A stretch of DNA of 64,000 nucleotides from Deltaproteobacteria bacterium. GTDB taxonomy: Bacteria; Myxococcota_A; UBA9160; UBA6930. The translations under genes were made by a program, and so were the position numbers. The stretch covers positions 62,001-126,000 of the forward strand of contig JAPPPQ010000017.1 of assembly GCA_028817435.1 (NCBI GenBank), given 5' to 3'. The notes under the pieces were generated by a model, which did no database searches, was not told where the DNA came from, and was given only the letters and a program-made list of their open reading frames with translations. Shown one piece after another: positions 56,748 through 64,000 of this stretch (the stretch's first letter is position 1; each line of letters starts with the position of its first letter).

Positions 56748-57413
56748 TCACTCGTCCAGGACGGCGCCGAAGCCCAGGTAGGAGACGATCCAGAACACGC
56801 CGTCCGTCACCAGCAGCAATTGCAGTTCCGGCCAGGGTAGCGCGCCGCTTTCGAGCAGGGCGTCGGTGGCGCGGGCGCAGCCGAGCAGCAGCGGGGCGAG
56901 CAGGGGCAACAGCAGCAGGGGCAGCAGAATTTCGCGGTGGCTGCTGCGCACGGCCATGGCGGCGAACAGCGTGCCGATTCCGCAGACCCCCAGCGCGCCG
57001 AGTCCCGCCACCAGGGCGAAGCCGCCCAGCACCGGGCGGAAATCCACGCCGAAGGCCAGCCCGAAGGCCAGCGCCGCCCCGGCCCAGACCAGCGCCAAAG
57101 GGGGAAAGCAGGCCAGCGCCTTGCCCAGAAACAACAGGCCGCGCTCCACCGAGGCCAGCGCCAGCCCGGAAATGGCCTGATTCTCCAGCTCCAGCGCAAA
57201 GGTGCGGTTGAGTCCCAGCACCGCGGCGAAGGCGTAGGCGATCCACAGCAGCCCGGCCCGGGCCTGGGGCGTTTCGGCGCCGGGGGGGGGCGGCGCGGCT
57301 AGGTAGAGGATCACCACCACCACCAGGGCGAAGACGCCCATGGCCGAAAGCCGCTCCCGGCTGCGCCACTCGGTCAGCAGATCCTTCCACAGCACGGCGA
57401 GCAGAGCCCTCAC
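56748..57413 (-). CDS. ccmB: heme exporter subunit CcmB
   Basis: 221 residues, six membrane helices, membrane part of the CcmAB ABC transporter. LLAVLWKDLLTEWRSRERL at the N-terminus and the LERGLLFLGKAL-type VERGLLFLGKALA loop are typical. Start GTG 57413 overlaps the ccmA stop (GTGA). Together with CcmA it powers release of heme-CcmE from CcmC. Confidence 0.9.
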   Translation of the reverse strand: MRALLAVLWKDLLTEWRSRERLSAMGVFALVVVVILYLAAPPPPGAETPQARAGLLWIAYAFAAVLGLNRTFALELENQAISGLALASVERGLLFLGKALACFPPLALVWAGAALAFGLAFGVDFRPVLGGFALVAGLGALGVCGIGTLFAAMAVRSSHREILLPLLLLPLLAPLLLGCARATDALLESGALPWPELQLLLVTDGVFWIVSYLGFGAVLDE

Positions 57414-58177
57414 GGCGCGCCCCGCTCATTCAGCGCGCGGTCGCAGGCGGCGGCCAGCAGTTGCGGGCTGGCGAGATCGGCGGCGGGCAGCCAAATGCCC
57501 CGCCCCCGGCGCAGCAACAGGGCGCGATCTGCCAGGCCGGAGGCGCGGGCCAGGTTGTGGGTGACGATTACGGCCGCGCTGCCCGCCGCCCGCCGCGCGG
57601 CCAGGCGGCGGGCCAGGGCATCGGCGGCGCGGGTGTCGAGGCCGGTGAAGGGCTCGTCGAGGAGCAGCAGGGCGGGCTCGTGGACCAGCGCCCGGGCCAC
57701 GGCGGCCCGCTGGGCCAGACCCCGGGAGAGCGCGCCCGCCCGCAATTCCGCTGCTTCCCACAGCCCCGCCGCCGCCAGCTCGCGCCGGGCCCGCGCCGAT
57801 GCATCGGGCAGGCCGTGGAGGTGGGCCGCCAGCCTCAGGTTCTCCTGGACGCTGAGCGCCGGGTAGAGGAAGCTGGCGTGGCCCACCAGCCCCACACTGC
57901 GCCGGGCCGCCGCGCGGTCCGGCGCGCCGGGCCGCAGCAACTCGCCCGCAGAGGCCCGCAGCAGCCCCGCCAGGATGTGCAACAGCACCGACTTGCCCGC
58001 CCCGTTGGGCCCGAGCAGCGCCAGCGTCTCGCCCCGGGAGACTTCGAGATTCAGCGGGTGCAACGCCGTCAGCGCCCCGAAGCGCTTCGCCAGCCCCCGT
58101 CCCCGCAGCAGCCAGCGGGCGGAGTCCGCGGCCTCCGGCTCCGCCTGCACCGCCGCCTGCGGCCGGAGCGCGCTCAC
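57410..58177 (-). CDS. ccmA: heme exporter ATP-binding subunit CcmA
   Basis: 255 residues. The ABC ATPase is complete: Walker A LLGPNGAGKSVLLHILAGL, Q-loop region VGHASFLYPALSVQENL, signature LSRGLAQRAAVARALVHEP (LSRGL in place of LSGGQ, as in many CcmA), Walker B LLLLDEPFTGLD and the switch histidine in VIVTHNL. A 25-residue N-terminal extension precedes it. Start GTG 58177 overlaps the upstream gene stop (GTGA) and the end overlaps ccmB. Confidence 0.92.
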   Translation of the reverse strand: MSALRPQAAVQAEPEAADSARWLLRGRGLAKRFGALTALHPLNLEVSRGETLALLGPNGAGKSVLLHILAGLLRASAGELLRPGAPDRAAARRSVGLVGHASFLYPALSVQENLRLAAHLHGLPDASARARRELAAAGLWEAAELRAGALSRGLAQRAAVARALVHEPALLLLDEPFTGLDTRAADALARRLAARRAAGSAAVIVTHNLARASGLADRALLLRRGRGIWLPAADLASPQLLAAACDRALNERGAP

Positions 58178-59883
58178 TGCGCCGTCCTTCCGGACGCCGC
58201 ATCCTGTGCGGCTCCGCCCGCCTGCGGGTCCCGCGGCGTTGCCGTTCCGTCTGCTGCAGCGCCCGCCGTCGAGTCTGTTGGCGCTGCCGTTGCCGCGCCC
58301 GCCTGCGCCGCTTGCAGGGGAGCGCCGCAGTGGGCGCAGAAGCGGTGCGCTTGCGCTGCCTCAAATCCGCAGGCGGCGCAGCGCGGCGCTGCCGCGTGGG
58401 GAGCGCCCGGCGGCGCTTCCGATTCTGCGCGCGCATCCGCGCCCGTTGCCGCGCCCGTTGCCGTGCCTGTTGCCGCGCCCGTTGCGGCGCGCATTTCGGA
58501 GTCTGCGCCCGGCGCGCCGCTATCGGCGGCACTGCTACCGGCAGTAGCGCTGGCCTCGGCGCTGGCGCGGGCCGCGCCGCTGGGGGGCAGTGTGGCGGCG
58601 CGCTCTTCGCGCAACAGGTGGATGGCGCGGGCGCGCAGTTCGGCGCGCAATTCGGCGTGGTCGGCGGCGGATAGCTTGCCGGTTTCGAGGTCGTGGTCCA
58701 GGTCGCCGATGGCGGCGTAGAGCGCCTCGCGCTCTTCCCGCAGCGCTGCATATGCCGCTCCGTGCGCGGCGGCGCTGCCGGGGGCCGCGTCCGGGCTGGC
58801 TGCGGCTTCCTCCGCCCCGGTCTGCGCGCGCCGGGGGCGGAAGGGCGCCACCAGCGGCCAGAGCAGAATGGCCACAGCGCCCAGGAGCAGCGCCCAGGCG
58901 GCGGCCAGTGCGACGCCTTGGGAGACGGCGCTGCGGGGGGGCAGCCGCTCCAGCGTCAAATCAATTTCCTCGCCGGGAGCCACCTCGAATGCCTCCAGCC
59001 GCAGGTAATTGGTCGAGCCGTCCCGGGCGGGGCGGCGGCGGTGCAGCAATTTCGAGCGGGGCGCGAGATCGCCCGTATCCACCAGATAGATTTCCAGCAG
59101 CGGAATGTGGAAGGGCAGCCGCCGCGCAAAGCGCGCCGGAGTGTCCGCCGACGGGGCGGGCAGCCGGTATTCCAGCTCGACGTGCAGCTCGCCCGGCGCA
59201 AGCGAGCCGAGCACCGCCAGGGATTCGCCCGCCGCGCCCGCCGCCGCGCCCGCGCCGACATCGCCGGGAGTGGGCACGGGGCGCAATTCCAGTCCGGCGT
59301 CGCTGCTGCGCGCGCGCAATTCCACCGCCTGCCGGGGCAGCGGAATGCGGAGCAGGGGGGCTTGCAGTGTGCCGAGCAGGGGCGTTTTGCCCTCTGCGCG
59401 CAGCTCGTGGACCTCGCGCACGCTCACCGCGGCGGCATCTACATCCAGCACCGCGCGCAGGGCGGTCAGGTTCAGATCGCCCGGCGCGGCGGGCCGGGGA
59501 TCGCGCACCGGCAAATCTCCGGCGCGGAGCCGCAGCACCCCCGGCTCGAAGGACAGCCGCGCGCCGCTGAAGGGCAGCCCGGCGTAGAGCGCGCCCAGTT
59601 GATAGGTGAGGCCGGTGGCAATGCCGCCGAAGCGGTAGCGCCCCTCGCCGTCGCTGTTCGCCGTCCGCCACGAGGGCTGCCCCTGCTCGTCCAGCGCCAG
59701 CAAAATGACCTGCACCCCGGCTACGGGCGCGCCGCTTTCGGCGTGGACCACGCGCCCGGAAATGCGCCCCTCTCCGGCGGGAATGGGGCGCTCCGGCAGT
59801 GCTGGCAGCCCCGGCCCCTGCCCCTGCGCCGCCCCAGGCGCAAGGCACAGCGCCAGCACGGCGCAGCGCAGCGCGCGCCTCAT
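58174..59883 (-). CDS. signal peptide / carboxypeptidase-regulatory-like domain / membrane helix / CcmI-like / zinc-ribbon fusion in the ccm operon
   Basis: 569 residues. An N-terminal signal (LRCAVLALCLAPGAAQGQG) precedes an Ig-like domain of the carboxypeptidase-regulatory type (ISGRVVHAESGAPVAGVQV, then GRYRFGGIATG). A second beta-rich periplasmic region follows, then one membrane helix near residues 325-350 (GVALAAAWALLLGAVAILLW). The cytoplasmic tail has LYAAIGDLDHDLETGKLSAAD, resembling the CcmI pattern, then a long alanine-rich stretch and a zinc ribbon (CAACGFE...HRFCAHCG). It overlaps ccmF by four bases and ccmA by four. A role in apocytochrome or heme delivery is inferred from location; the family is not one I can name. 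Confidence 0.75.
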   Translation of the reverse strand: MRRALRCAVLALCLAPGAAQGQGPGLPALPERPIPAGEGRISGRVVHAESGAPVAGVQVILLALDEQGQPSWRTANSDGEGRYRFGGIATGLTYQLGALYAGLPFSGARLSFEPGVLRLRAGDLPVRDPRPAAPGDLNLTALRAVLDVDAAAVSVREVHELRAEGKTPLLGTLQAPLLRIPLPRQAVELRARSSDAGLELRPVPTPGDVGAGAAAGAAGESLAVLGSLAPGELHVELEYRLPAPSADTPARFARRLPFHIPLLEIYLVDTGDLAPRSKLLHRRRPARDGSTNYLRLEAFEVAPGEEIDLTLERLPPRSAVSQGVALAAAWALLLGAVAILLWPLVAPFRPRRAQTGAEEAAASPDAAPGSAAAHGAAYAALREEREALYAAIGDLDHDLETGKLSAADHAELRAELRARAIHLLREERAATLPPSGAARASAEASATAGSSAADSGAPGADSEMRAATGAATGTATGAATGADARAESEAPPGAPHAAAPRCAACGFEAAQAHRFCAHCGAPLQAAQAGAATAAPTDSTAGAAADGTATPRDPQAGGAAQDAASGRTAQ

Positions 59884-61832
59884 GCGGGGACTGCGCGGCG
59901 GGGCAGCGGCCACATCACCAGCAGCGTGCCCAGGATAAAAGCGCCGCCGCCGATCCAGATCCAGTTGACGAGGGGGTTGTAGTGCACTTTCAGCGTGGCG
60001 GAGCCGTCCTGCTCGATGGCGCTCAGCACCACATACAGGTCTTCGCCCAGGGTGGACCAGATGGCCGGAATGGAGGCGGGCTGCTGCTCCAGCCAGTAGA
60101 CGCGCTTTTCGGGAGTCAGCGTCGCCAGCGGCGCGCCGTTCTGGAACAGCGCCAGCCGCGCCTCTGCGCCGCCGTAGTGCTGGGCGCGGATGGGCCGGGC
60201 GGTGCGGTATTCCAGCCGGTAGCCGCGCATGGAGACGGCGTCGCCCACCCGGATATTGGCGAGCTGCTCTTCTTCCAGCGCGCTGCCCGCCACGCCGCAC
60301 AAAATCAGCACCATGCCGATGTGCACGATGTAGCCGCCGTAGCGCCGCTGGTTTTTGCGGAGCAGGGCGGCCAGCGCCCGGCCCGGGCCTTCGCCCCGCC
60401 GGGCACGGGCGCGCAGGGCGCGGGCGAATTCGCCGGCAATGGCGACCAGCACAAATGCGCCGATGGCCCAGGTGGCGATGGCCAGCCACCCGGCCTGGGG
60501 CAGCCACAACGCCAGGCCCAGCGCCGCCGCCGCCCCGGCCAGGCCGGGCCAGGCCAGATGGCGGCGCAGATGGGCCGGGGTGGCGCGCCGCCAGGCGATC
60601 AGCGGGCCGACGCCGGTGAGCAGCAACAGCGGCAGCGCCACCGGCGCGGTGAGTCCGTTGAACCAGCCCGGCCCGATCAGAATTTCGCGCCCCGCCAGCC
60701 AGTCGCTGAGCTTGGGAAACAGCGTTCCCCAGAAGACGATGGCCAGCAGCGCCATGAACAGCCAGTTGTTGACGATGAAGCCGGCCTCCCGGGACACCAC
60801 CGATTCCAGTTGCCGCTCGGCGCGCAGCCGGGGCAGCCGCACAATCAGCAGGCCGAAGAACAGCCCGGCGGAGAGCAGCACGAAGCCGGCGAAGAGCACG
60901 CCGAAAATCTCTGTCTGCGCGAAGGCGTGCACCGAGCGCACCAGCCCGCTGCGCGTGATCATGGTGCCGAACAGGCACAGCGTGTAGGTCAGCCCCACCA
61001 GCGCCAGGTTCCAGATGCGCAGCATGCCGCGCTTCTCCTGCACCATCACCGAATGCAGGTAGGCGGTTGCGGCCAGCCAGGGCATGAGCGAGGCGTTCTC
61101 CACCGGATCCCAGGCCCAGTAGCCGCCCCAGCCCAGCACCTCGTAGGCCCAGCGCCCGCCCAGCAAAATGCCGATGGAGAGAAAGCACCAGGCCCACAGC
61201 GTGAAGCGCCGGGTGGCGCGCAGCCAGGCCGCCCCCGTGGCCTGGGCGGCCAGCGCGGCAAAGCCGAAGGCGAAGGGCAGGGAAAAGCCGGTGAGCCCGG
61301 TGTAGAGCATGAGCGGGTGAATCATCATTACCGGGTGCTGCAACAGCGGGTTCAGCCCCGCGCCGTCGGAGAGCACCGCGGCGGGCGGCAGCTTCTCGAA
61401 GGGATCGGAGACGAAGCACAGCAGCGCCAGAAAGAAGATGCAGCCGCCCAGCAACAGGGCCGAGGCCCAGGGCGCCAGCGCCGGCAGCCGCCGCATGGCG
61501 GGCAGCGCCGCCGCCGCATAGGCCGAGAGCATCCAGCACCAGAGCAGCAGCGAGCCCGCCTGCCCGCCCCAGAGCGCGGCCATGCGGTAGTGCGGCGCCA
61601 TGCTGCGCGCGGCGTGATTCGCCACATAGGAGAGTTGAAAATCCAGCGTGGCGAAAGCGTGAAACAGCGCGGCGAGGGCCAGGGTGCAAAGGGCGAAGTT
61701 GAGCAGCAGCGCGCGCCGGGCTACGGCGGCCAGCGCCGCGCTGTTGCGGAAGCCCGCCAACGCGCCCGCCAGCGTCCCCGCCGCCGCCACCAACAGCGCC
61801 AGGCGCAGCGCGTAAAAGCCGAGGTCGGACAC
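59880..61832 (-). CDS. ccmF: cytochrome c heme lyase CcmF
   Basis: 650 residues and about 15 membrane helices. The WWD-type heme domain reads GWGGYWAWDPVENASLMPWL, with the flanking histidines in HPVMMIHPLMLY and YIVHIGMVLI. It would transfer heme from CcmE to apocytochromes. Start GTG 61832 lies 3 bases after the ccmE stop. No CcmH or CcmG follows it; the large fusion gene does. Confidence 0.93.
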   Translation of the reverse strand: MSDLGFYALRLALLVAAAGTLAGALAGFRNSAALAAVARRALLLNFALCTLALAALFHAFATLDFQLSYVANHAARSMAPHYRMAALWGGQAGSLLLWCWMLSAYAAAALPAMRRLPALAPWASALLLGGCIFFLALLCFVSDPFEKLPPAAVLSDGAGLNPLLQHPVMMIHPLMLYTGLTGFSLPFAFGFAALAAQATGAAWLRATRRFTLWAWCFLSIGILLGGRWAYEVLGWGGYWAWDPVENASLMPWLAATAYLHSVMVQEKRGMLRIWNLALVGLTYTLCLFGTMITRSGLVRSVHAFAQTEIFGVLFAGFVLLSAGLFFGLLIVRLPRLRAERQLESVVSREAGFIVNNWLFMALLAIVFWGTLFPKLSDWLAGREILIGPGWFNGLTAPVALPLLLLTGVGPLIAWRRATPAHLRRHLAWPGLAGAAAALGLALWLPQAGWLAIATWAIGAFVLVAIAGEFARALRARARRGEGPGRALAALLRKNQRRYGGYIVHIGMVLILCGVAGSALEEEQLANIRVGDAVSMRGYRLEYRTARPIRAQHYGGAEARLALFQNGAPLATLTPEKRVYWLEQQPASIPAIWSTLGEDLYVVLSAIEQDGSATLKVHYNPLVNWIWIGGGAFILGTLLVMWPLPRRAVPA

Positions 61833-61835
61833 CCG

Positions 61836-62297
61836 TCAGCGCGCCGCGCGCGCGTCCCCTGCGCCTGCTCCCGCCCCGGCGGGGGCGGATTCGAACTTCG
61901 AGGGGCACTTGGCGAGGACATTGTTCGCCAGGAAAGCGCCCCCCGCCGTCAGGCGGCCTTCCACCACCACCTCTGCGCCGGGGCCGAACAAATCCGGCAC
62001 ATCCAGCCCGGCAAAGGCCACGGCCAGCGCATTTGCCGCCTTGGCAGGCGCGCTGGCATGGGGGGGCGCGCCCTGCAGCAGGAAGCGCACCTGCCGTCCG
62101 GGGACATCGCGCTCAATGCTGCCGGGGGCCACATAGCCGTGCACCCGGGAGGGGCGGCCGGTGCCGGCGCTGCGGAATTCCTCGAGGGTCTGGTAGTAGG
62201 CCAGCGCGCCCGAATCGTAGAGACCCGCGCCATACCAGCCGAGCAGTGCCGCGGCCAGCGCCGCGCCCACTGCAATCTGCACTCCCTGCCTCGACAT
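61836..62297 (-). CDS. ccmE: heme chaperone CcmE, cysteine-type
   Basis: 153 residues. An N-terminal membrane anchor is followed by the OB-fold domain with HGYVAPGSIERD, VRFLLQG, PDLFGPGAEVVVEGRL and FLANNVLAKCPSKFE. In classical CcmE the last motif is LAKHDENY with the heme-binding histidine. Here C131 occupies that site, as in the CxxxY-type CcmE of Desulfovibrio and archaea, but the fifth residue is F135 instead of Tyr. It heads the ccm operon. ATG 62297 is the natural start. Confidence 0.9.
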   Translation of the reverse strand: MSRQGVQIAVGAALAAALLGWYGAGLYDSGALAYYQTLEEFRSAGTGRPSRVHGYVAPGSIERDVPGRQVRFLLQGAPPHASAPAKAANALAVAFAGLDVPDLFGPGAEVVVEGRLTAGGAFLANNVLAKCPSKFESAPAGAGAGAGDARAAR

Positions 62298-62308
62298 ACC
62301 CGCCGACT

Positions 62309-63214
62309 CTAACAGACTTCGACGGCCTCCTCGAAGCCCAGCGGTTCGATCTGCAGGGTCATGTGCTGAATGCCGAAGCGCTGCCGCAGCAGCGTCTGCA
62401 GTTGCGAGAGCAGCGCGTGATCTCCGGTTTCGCCGCTGGCGTGCACATGGCAGGAGAGCGACACCATGCCGCTGGTGATGGTCCACACATGCAGGTCGTG
62501 CACCGAGGCCACGCCGGGGGCGGCGGTGAGGGCGGCCCGCAGCGCCTCCACATCCAGCCCGCCGGGGGCCGCTTCCAGCAGCACATCCACCGTTTCGCGC
62601 AGCAGAGTGAAGGCGGAGCGCAGCAGCAGCGCGGCGATCAGCAGCGAGGCGGCGGGATCGGCGAGCCACCAGCCCCGCGCCCAAATGAGCGCGCCGGCCA
62701 GCATGGCCCCGGCGCTGCCCAGGGCATCGGAGAGCACATGGAGCCAGGCGGCGCGCAGATTCAGGCTGGCGTTGCGCCCGCCCTGCAAAATGGCGAGGCC
62801 GGCCAGATTCACCAGCAGCCCGCCGGTGGCAATGCCGAACATGGGCGCGCCGGGAATGGCCCGGGGCGCGTCGCCCAGCCGCGCAACGGCCTCGAAGCCG
62901 ATGCCCAGCGCCACGCCCACCAGCGCCACGCCGTTGGCGAGCGCCGCCAGAATTTCCATGCGCCGGTAGCCGAAGGTGCGCGCCGCCGGGGCTTTTTGAT
63001 CCGCCAGCCACAGGGCGAAGAGCGAGAGCGCCAGCGCGCTCACATCTCCCAGCATATGGCCGGCGTCGGCCAGCAGGGCCAGCGAGCCGGTCCACAGCGC
63101 CCCAGCGGTCTCCGCCACCAGATAGGCCGCCGCCAGCAGCAGCGCCAGCAACAGCCGCCTGCGCTGCTCCCCCCGCGCAATCCCGCCGCCGTGGAGGCCC
63201 GCCTGCCCGTGCAT
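62309..63214 (-). CDS. cation diffusion facilitator (CzcD/ZitB-like) metal exporter
   Basis: 301 residues with six membrane helices. The metal site is visible as ALLADAGHMLGDV (HxxxD in helix 2) and AWLHVLSDALGSAGAML (HxxxD in helix 5). A histidine-poor N-terminus and a cytoplasmic C-terminal domain (VHDLHVWTITSGMVSLSCHVH) complete the CDF pattern. It would export zinc or related divalent cations by proton antiport. It precedes ccmE by 11 bases on the same strand, so it may share the ccm transcript. Start ATG 63214. Confidence 0.92.
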   Translation of the reverse strand: MHGQAGLHGGGIARGEQRRRLLLALLLAAAYLVAETAGALWTGSLALLADAGHMLGDVSALALSLFALWLADQKAPAARTFGYRRMEILAALANGVALVGVALGIGFEAVARLGDAPRAIPGAPMFGIATGGLLVNLAGLAILQGGRNASLNLRAAWLHVLSDALGSAGAMLAGALIWARGWWLADPAASLLIAALLLRSAFTLLRETVDVLLEAAPGGLDVEALRAALTAAPGVASVHDLHVWTITSGMVSLSCHVHASGETGDHALLSQLQTLLRQRFGIQHMTLQIEPLGFEEAVEVC

Positions 63215-63228
63215 GGCCGCAGTATCAC

Positions 63229-63678
63229 CTACTGGGCGCTGTCTTCGAGGAGGGGAGGCGCAACGGGATCGAGCCGCAGAATGTCACGCGGGGGCGGAAA
63301 GCCCATCAGAAAGCGCGCGCGGAGGGGGATGGGAAATCTGGCGGCCACGCGCTCGAATTCTTCGCCCTCAATCGGCACGGCGCGATAATTCTCCCGAACC
63401 TCGCCCACGCTGACGGCCACATCGGGATGCTCGACCGCATGGTGATACCAGCCGCGCGGCCAGTGATGGGCGGAGACATAGAGCTTCCCATCGGTCTTGA
63501 GCCGGGCCAGCATTCGATGGTGCGGCTCGCCGGATTCGCCCGTGGTCGTCAGCACCAGCATGGGAATGCCGGAATCCTCAAACGAGGGCTGGTAGTGCCC
63601 CAGGTAAATTGCCTCGAAGGCGATTACGAAGCTGGCGTAGAGGCCGGCCACAAAGAGAAGCACCTTCCACAGCCGCAT
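63229..63678 (-). CDS. membrane-anchored Ddn-like (DUF385) split-barrel protein
   Basis: 149 residues. An N-terminal helix (VLLFVAGLYASFVIAFEAI) precedes a split beta-barrel: MLVLTTTGESGEPHHRMLARLKTDGKLYV in two segments, then HWPRGWYHHAVEHPDVAVSVG. This pattern is that of the deazaflavin (F420)-dependent nitroreductase-like family (Ddn), where HPxWYHNLxANP binds the cofactor region. Here HWPRGWYHHAVEHPD matches well. Whether F420 exists in this organism is not visible. ATG 63678 is preceded by AAGGAG. It is divergent from the last gene of the window. Confidence 0.72.
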   Translation of the reverse strand: MRLWKVLLFVAGLYASFVIAFEAIYLGHYQPSFEDSGIPMLVLTTTGESGEPHHRMLARLKTDGKLYVSAHHWPRGWYHHAVEHPDVAVSVGEVRENYRAVPIEGEEFERVAARFPIPLRARFLMGFPPPRDILRLDPVAPPLLEDSAQ

Positions 63679-63763
63679 TGCTTTTCTCCTTCAATTGCCG
63701 GGCCTTGCCCGCGGCCGGAGAATACACCTTTCGGGAGGGCGGTTGACAGCGCGCCGCGGCTCT

Positions 63764-63773
63764 GCAAATTTGC
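63764..63773. promoter_or_regulatory. GCAAATTTGC palindrome in the divergent region
   Basis: A perfect 10-base palindrome 5 bases upstream of the ATG of the last gene. A TTGACA at 63743-63748 stands 16 bases before CAAATT (63765-63770), so the palindrome may overlap the -10 region of a promoter whose transcript would be almost leaderless. It could be an operator shared with the divergent gene. Confidence 0.35.
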
Positions 63774-63778
63774 GCGCC

Positions 63779-64000
63779 ATGGAGCGGGGGCGCGGCGCGG
63801 GCTTTGCCCTGCTGCTGTTGGCGGCGGCGCTAACGGCGGGGGCGTCGGCCCACGGGCATTTGGTTGCGGGCGGCGCTGCGGCGCTGCACGCGGCGGAGTC
63901 CGGGGGGCACGCGGCGGATTTCGACTGCGCGCTCTGCGCGATAGGCTCGGCGCAGCGCCCGGCTCCGGCGGGGATTGCGCTGCACGCGCCGCAGTGCGCG
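63779..64000 (+). CDS. secreted protein with CxxC motif (5' part only)
   Basis: 74 residues to the window edge. A signal peptide (GFALLLLAAALTAGASA) is followed by a histidine-rich mature start (HGHL) and DFDCALCAIG, a CxxC pair. The composition resembles small periplasmic metal-associated proteins often found near metal transporters, but no family can be assigned. ATG 63779 has no clear ribosome-binding site, consistent with a leaderless transcript. Confidence 0.55.
   Translation, partial: MERGRGAGFALLLLAAALTAGASAHGHLVAGGAAALHAAESGGHAADFDCALCAIGSAQRPAPAGIALHAPQCA

Overview
This window comes from a GC-rich Gram-negative bacterium. TonB, ExbB and ExbD homologues, a MltD-type lytic transglycosylase and PlsB indicate a diderm envelope. 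The Ccm system has a cysteine-type CcmE and no CcmG or CcmH next to it. That form is known from Desulfovibrio-like deltaproteobacteria and archaea, so a deltaproteobacterial-type lineage (Myxococcota, Desulfobacterota or an uncultured relative) is my best guess, but the window does not prove it. Genes are densely packed, often with 1-22 base overlaps, and GTG starts are common.

Layout. 1-5.1 kb, minus strand: the 5' part of a Rieske/ThDP-enzyme fusion, an unknown protein with a WPHHFD motif, a histidine phosphatase, a CCA-adding enzyme and a sensorless sigma-54 activator. 5.3-11 kb: a 1123-residue secreted protein built of about 42 calcium-type repeats, in one operon with a TonB-like gene and divergent from exbB-exbD. 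11-15.5 kb: aroA, serA, purA and tRNA-Lys. 15.5-27.2 kb: two MFS transporters flanking a six-gene cassette that looks like a DNA phosphorothioation-type defence system: DUF4007, large P-loop ATPase, DndC-like, DndA-like, GIY-YIG and DGQHR/DndB-like. 27.3-36.6 kb: SnoaL-like protein, HupE/UreJ protein, parvulin, ilvD, AGCS symporter, ilvN, ilvB and argE-like. 36.6-41.2 kb: a Type III restriction-modification system with a small leader gene. 41.4-50.1 kb: an OYE-type oxidoreductase, tRNA-Ala, tRNA-Leu, MoeB-rhodanese, two small proteins, uvrA and a LysM transglycosylase. 50.4-55.7 kb: a free biotinyl carrier protein, plsB, hisI, hisG, a Nudix-like protein and a zinc-ribbon protein. 55.9-62.3 kb: ccmE-ccmF-(unusual CcmI-like fusion)-ccmA-ccmB-ccmC-ccmD. 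62.3-64 kb: a CDF metal exporter, a Ddn-like protein and the start of a secreted protein.

Most of the window is core metabolism: branched-chain amino acids, serine, chorismate, histidine, adenine nucleotides, phospholipid synthesis and cytochrome c maturation. Two defence loci interrupt it. The DndA/DndC/DUF4007/ATPase/GIY-YIG/DGQHR cassette is the best candidate for an undescribed or poorly described system. It has sulfur-mobilising and sulfur-transferring enzymes and a DndB-like protein, but no recognisable DndD, DndE, DndFGH, SspE, PglZ, PglX or BrxL. Its last two genes are clearly more AT-rich than everything around them.

All family names are from recognition of motifs and whole-protein resemblance by eye; no database search was run. 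Composition statements are by eye.
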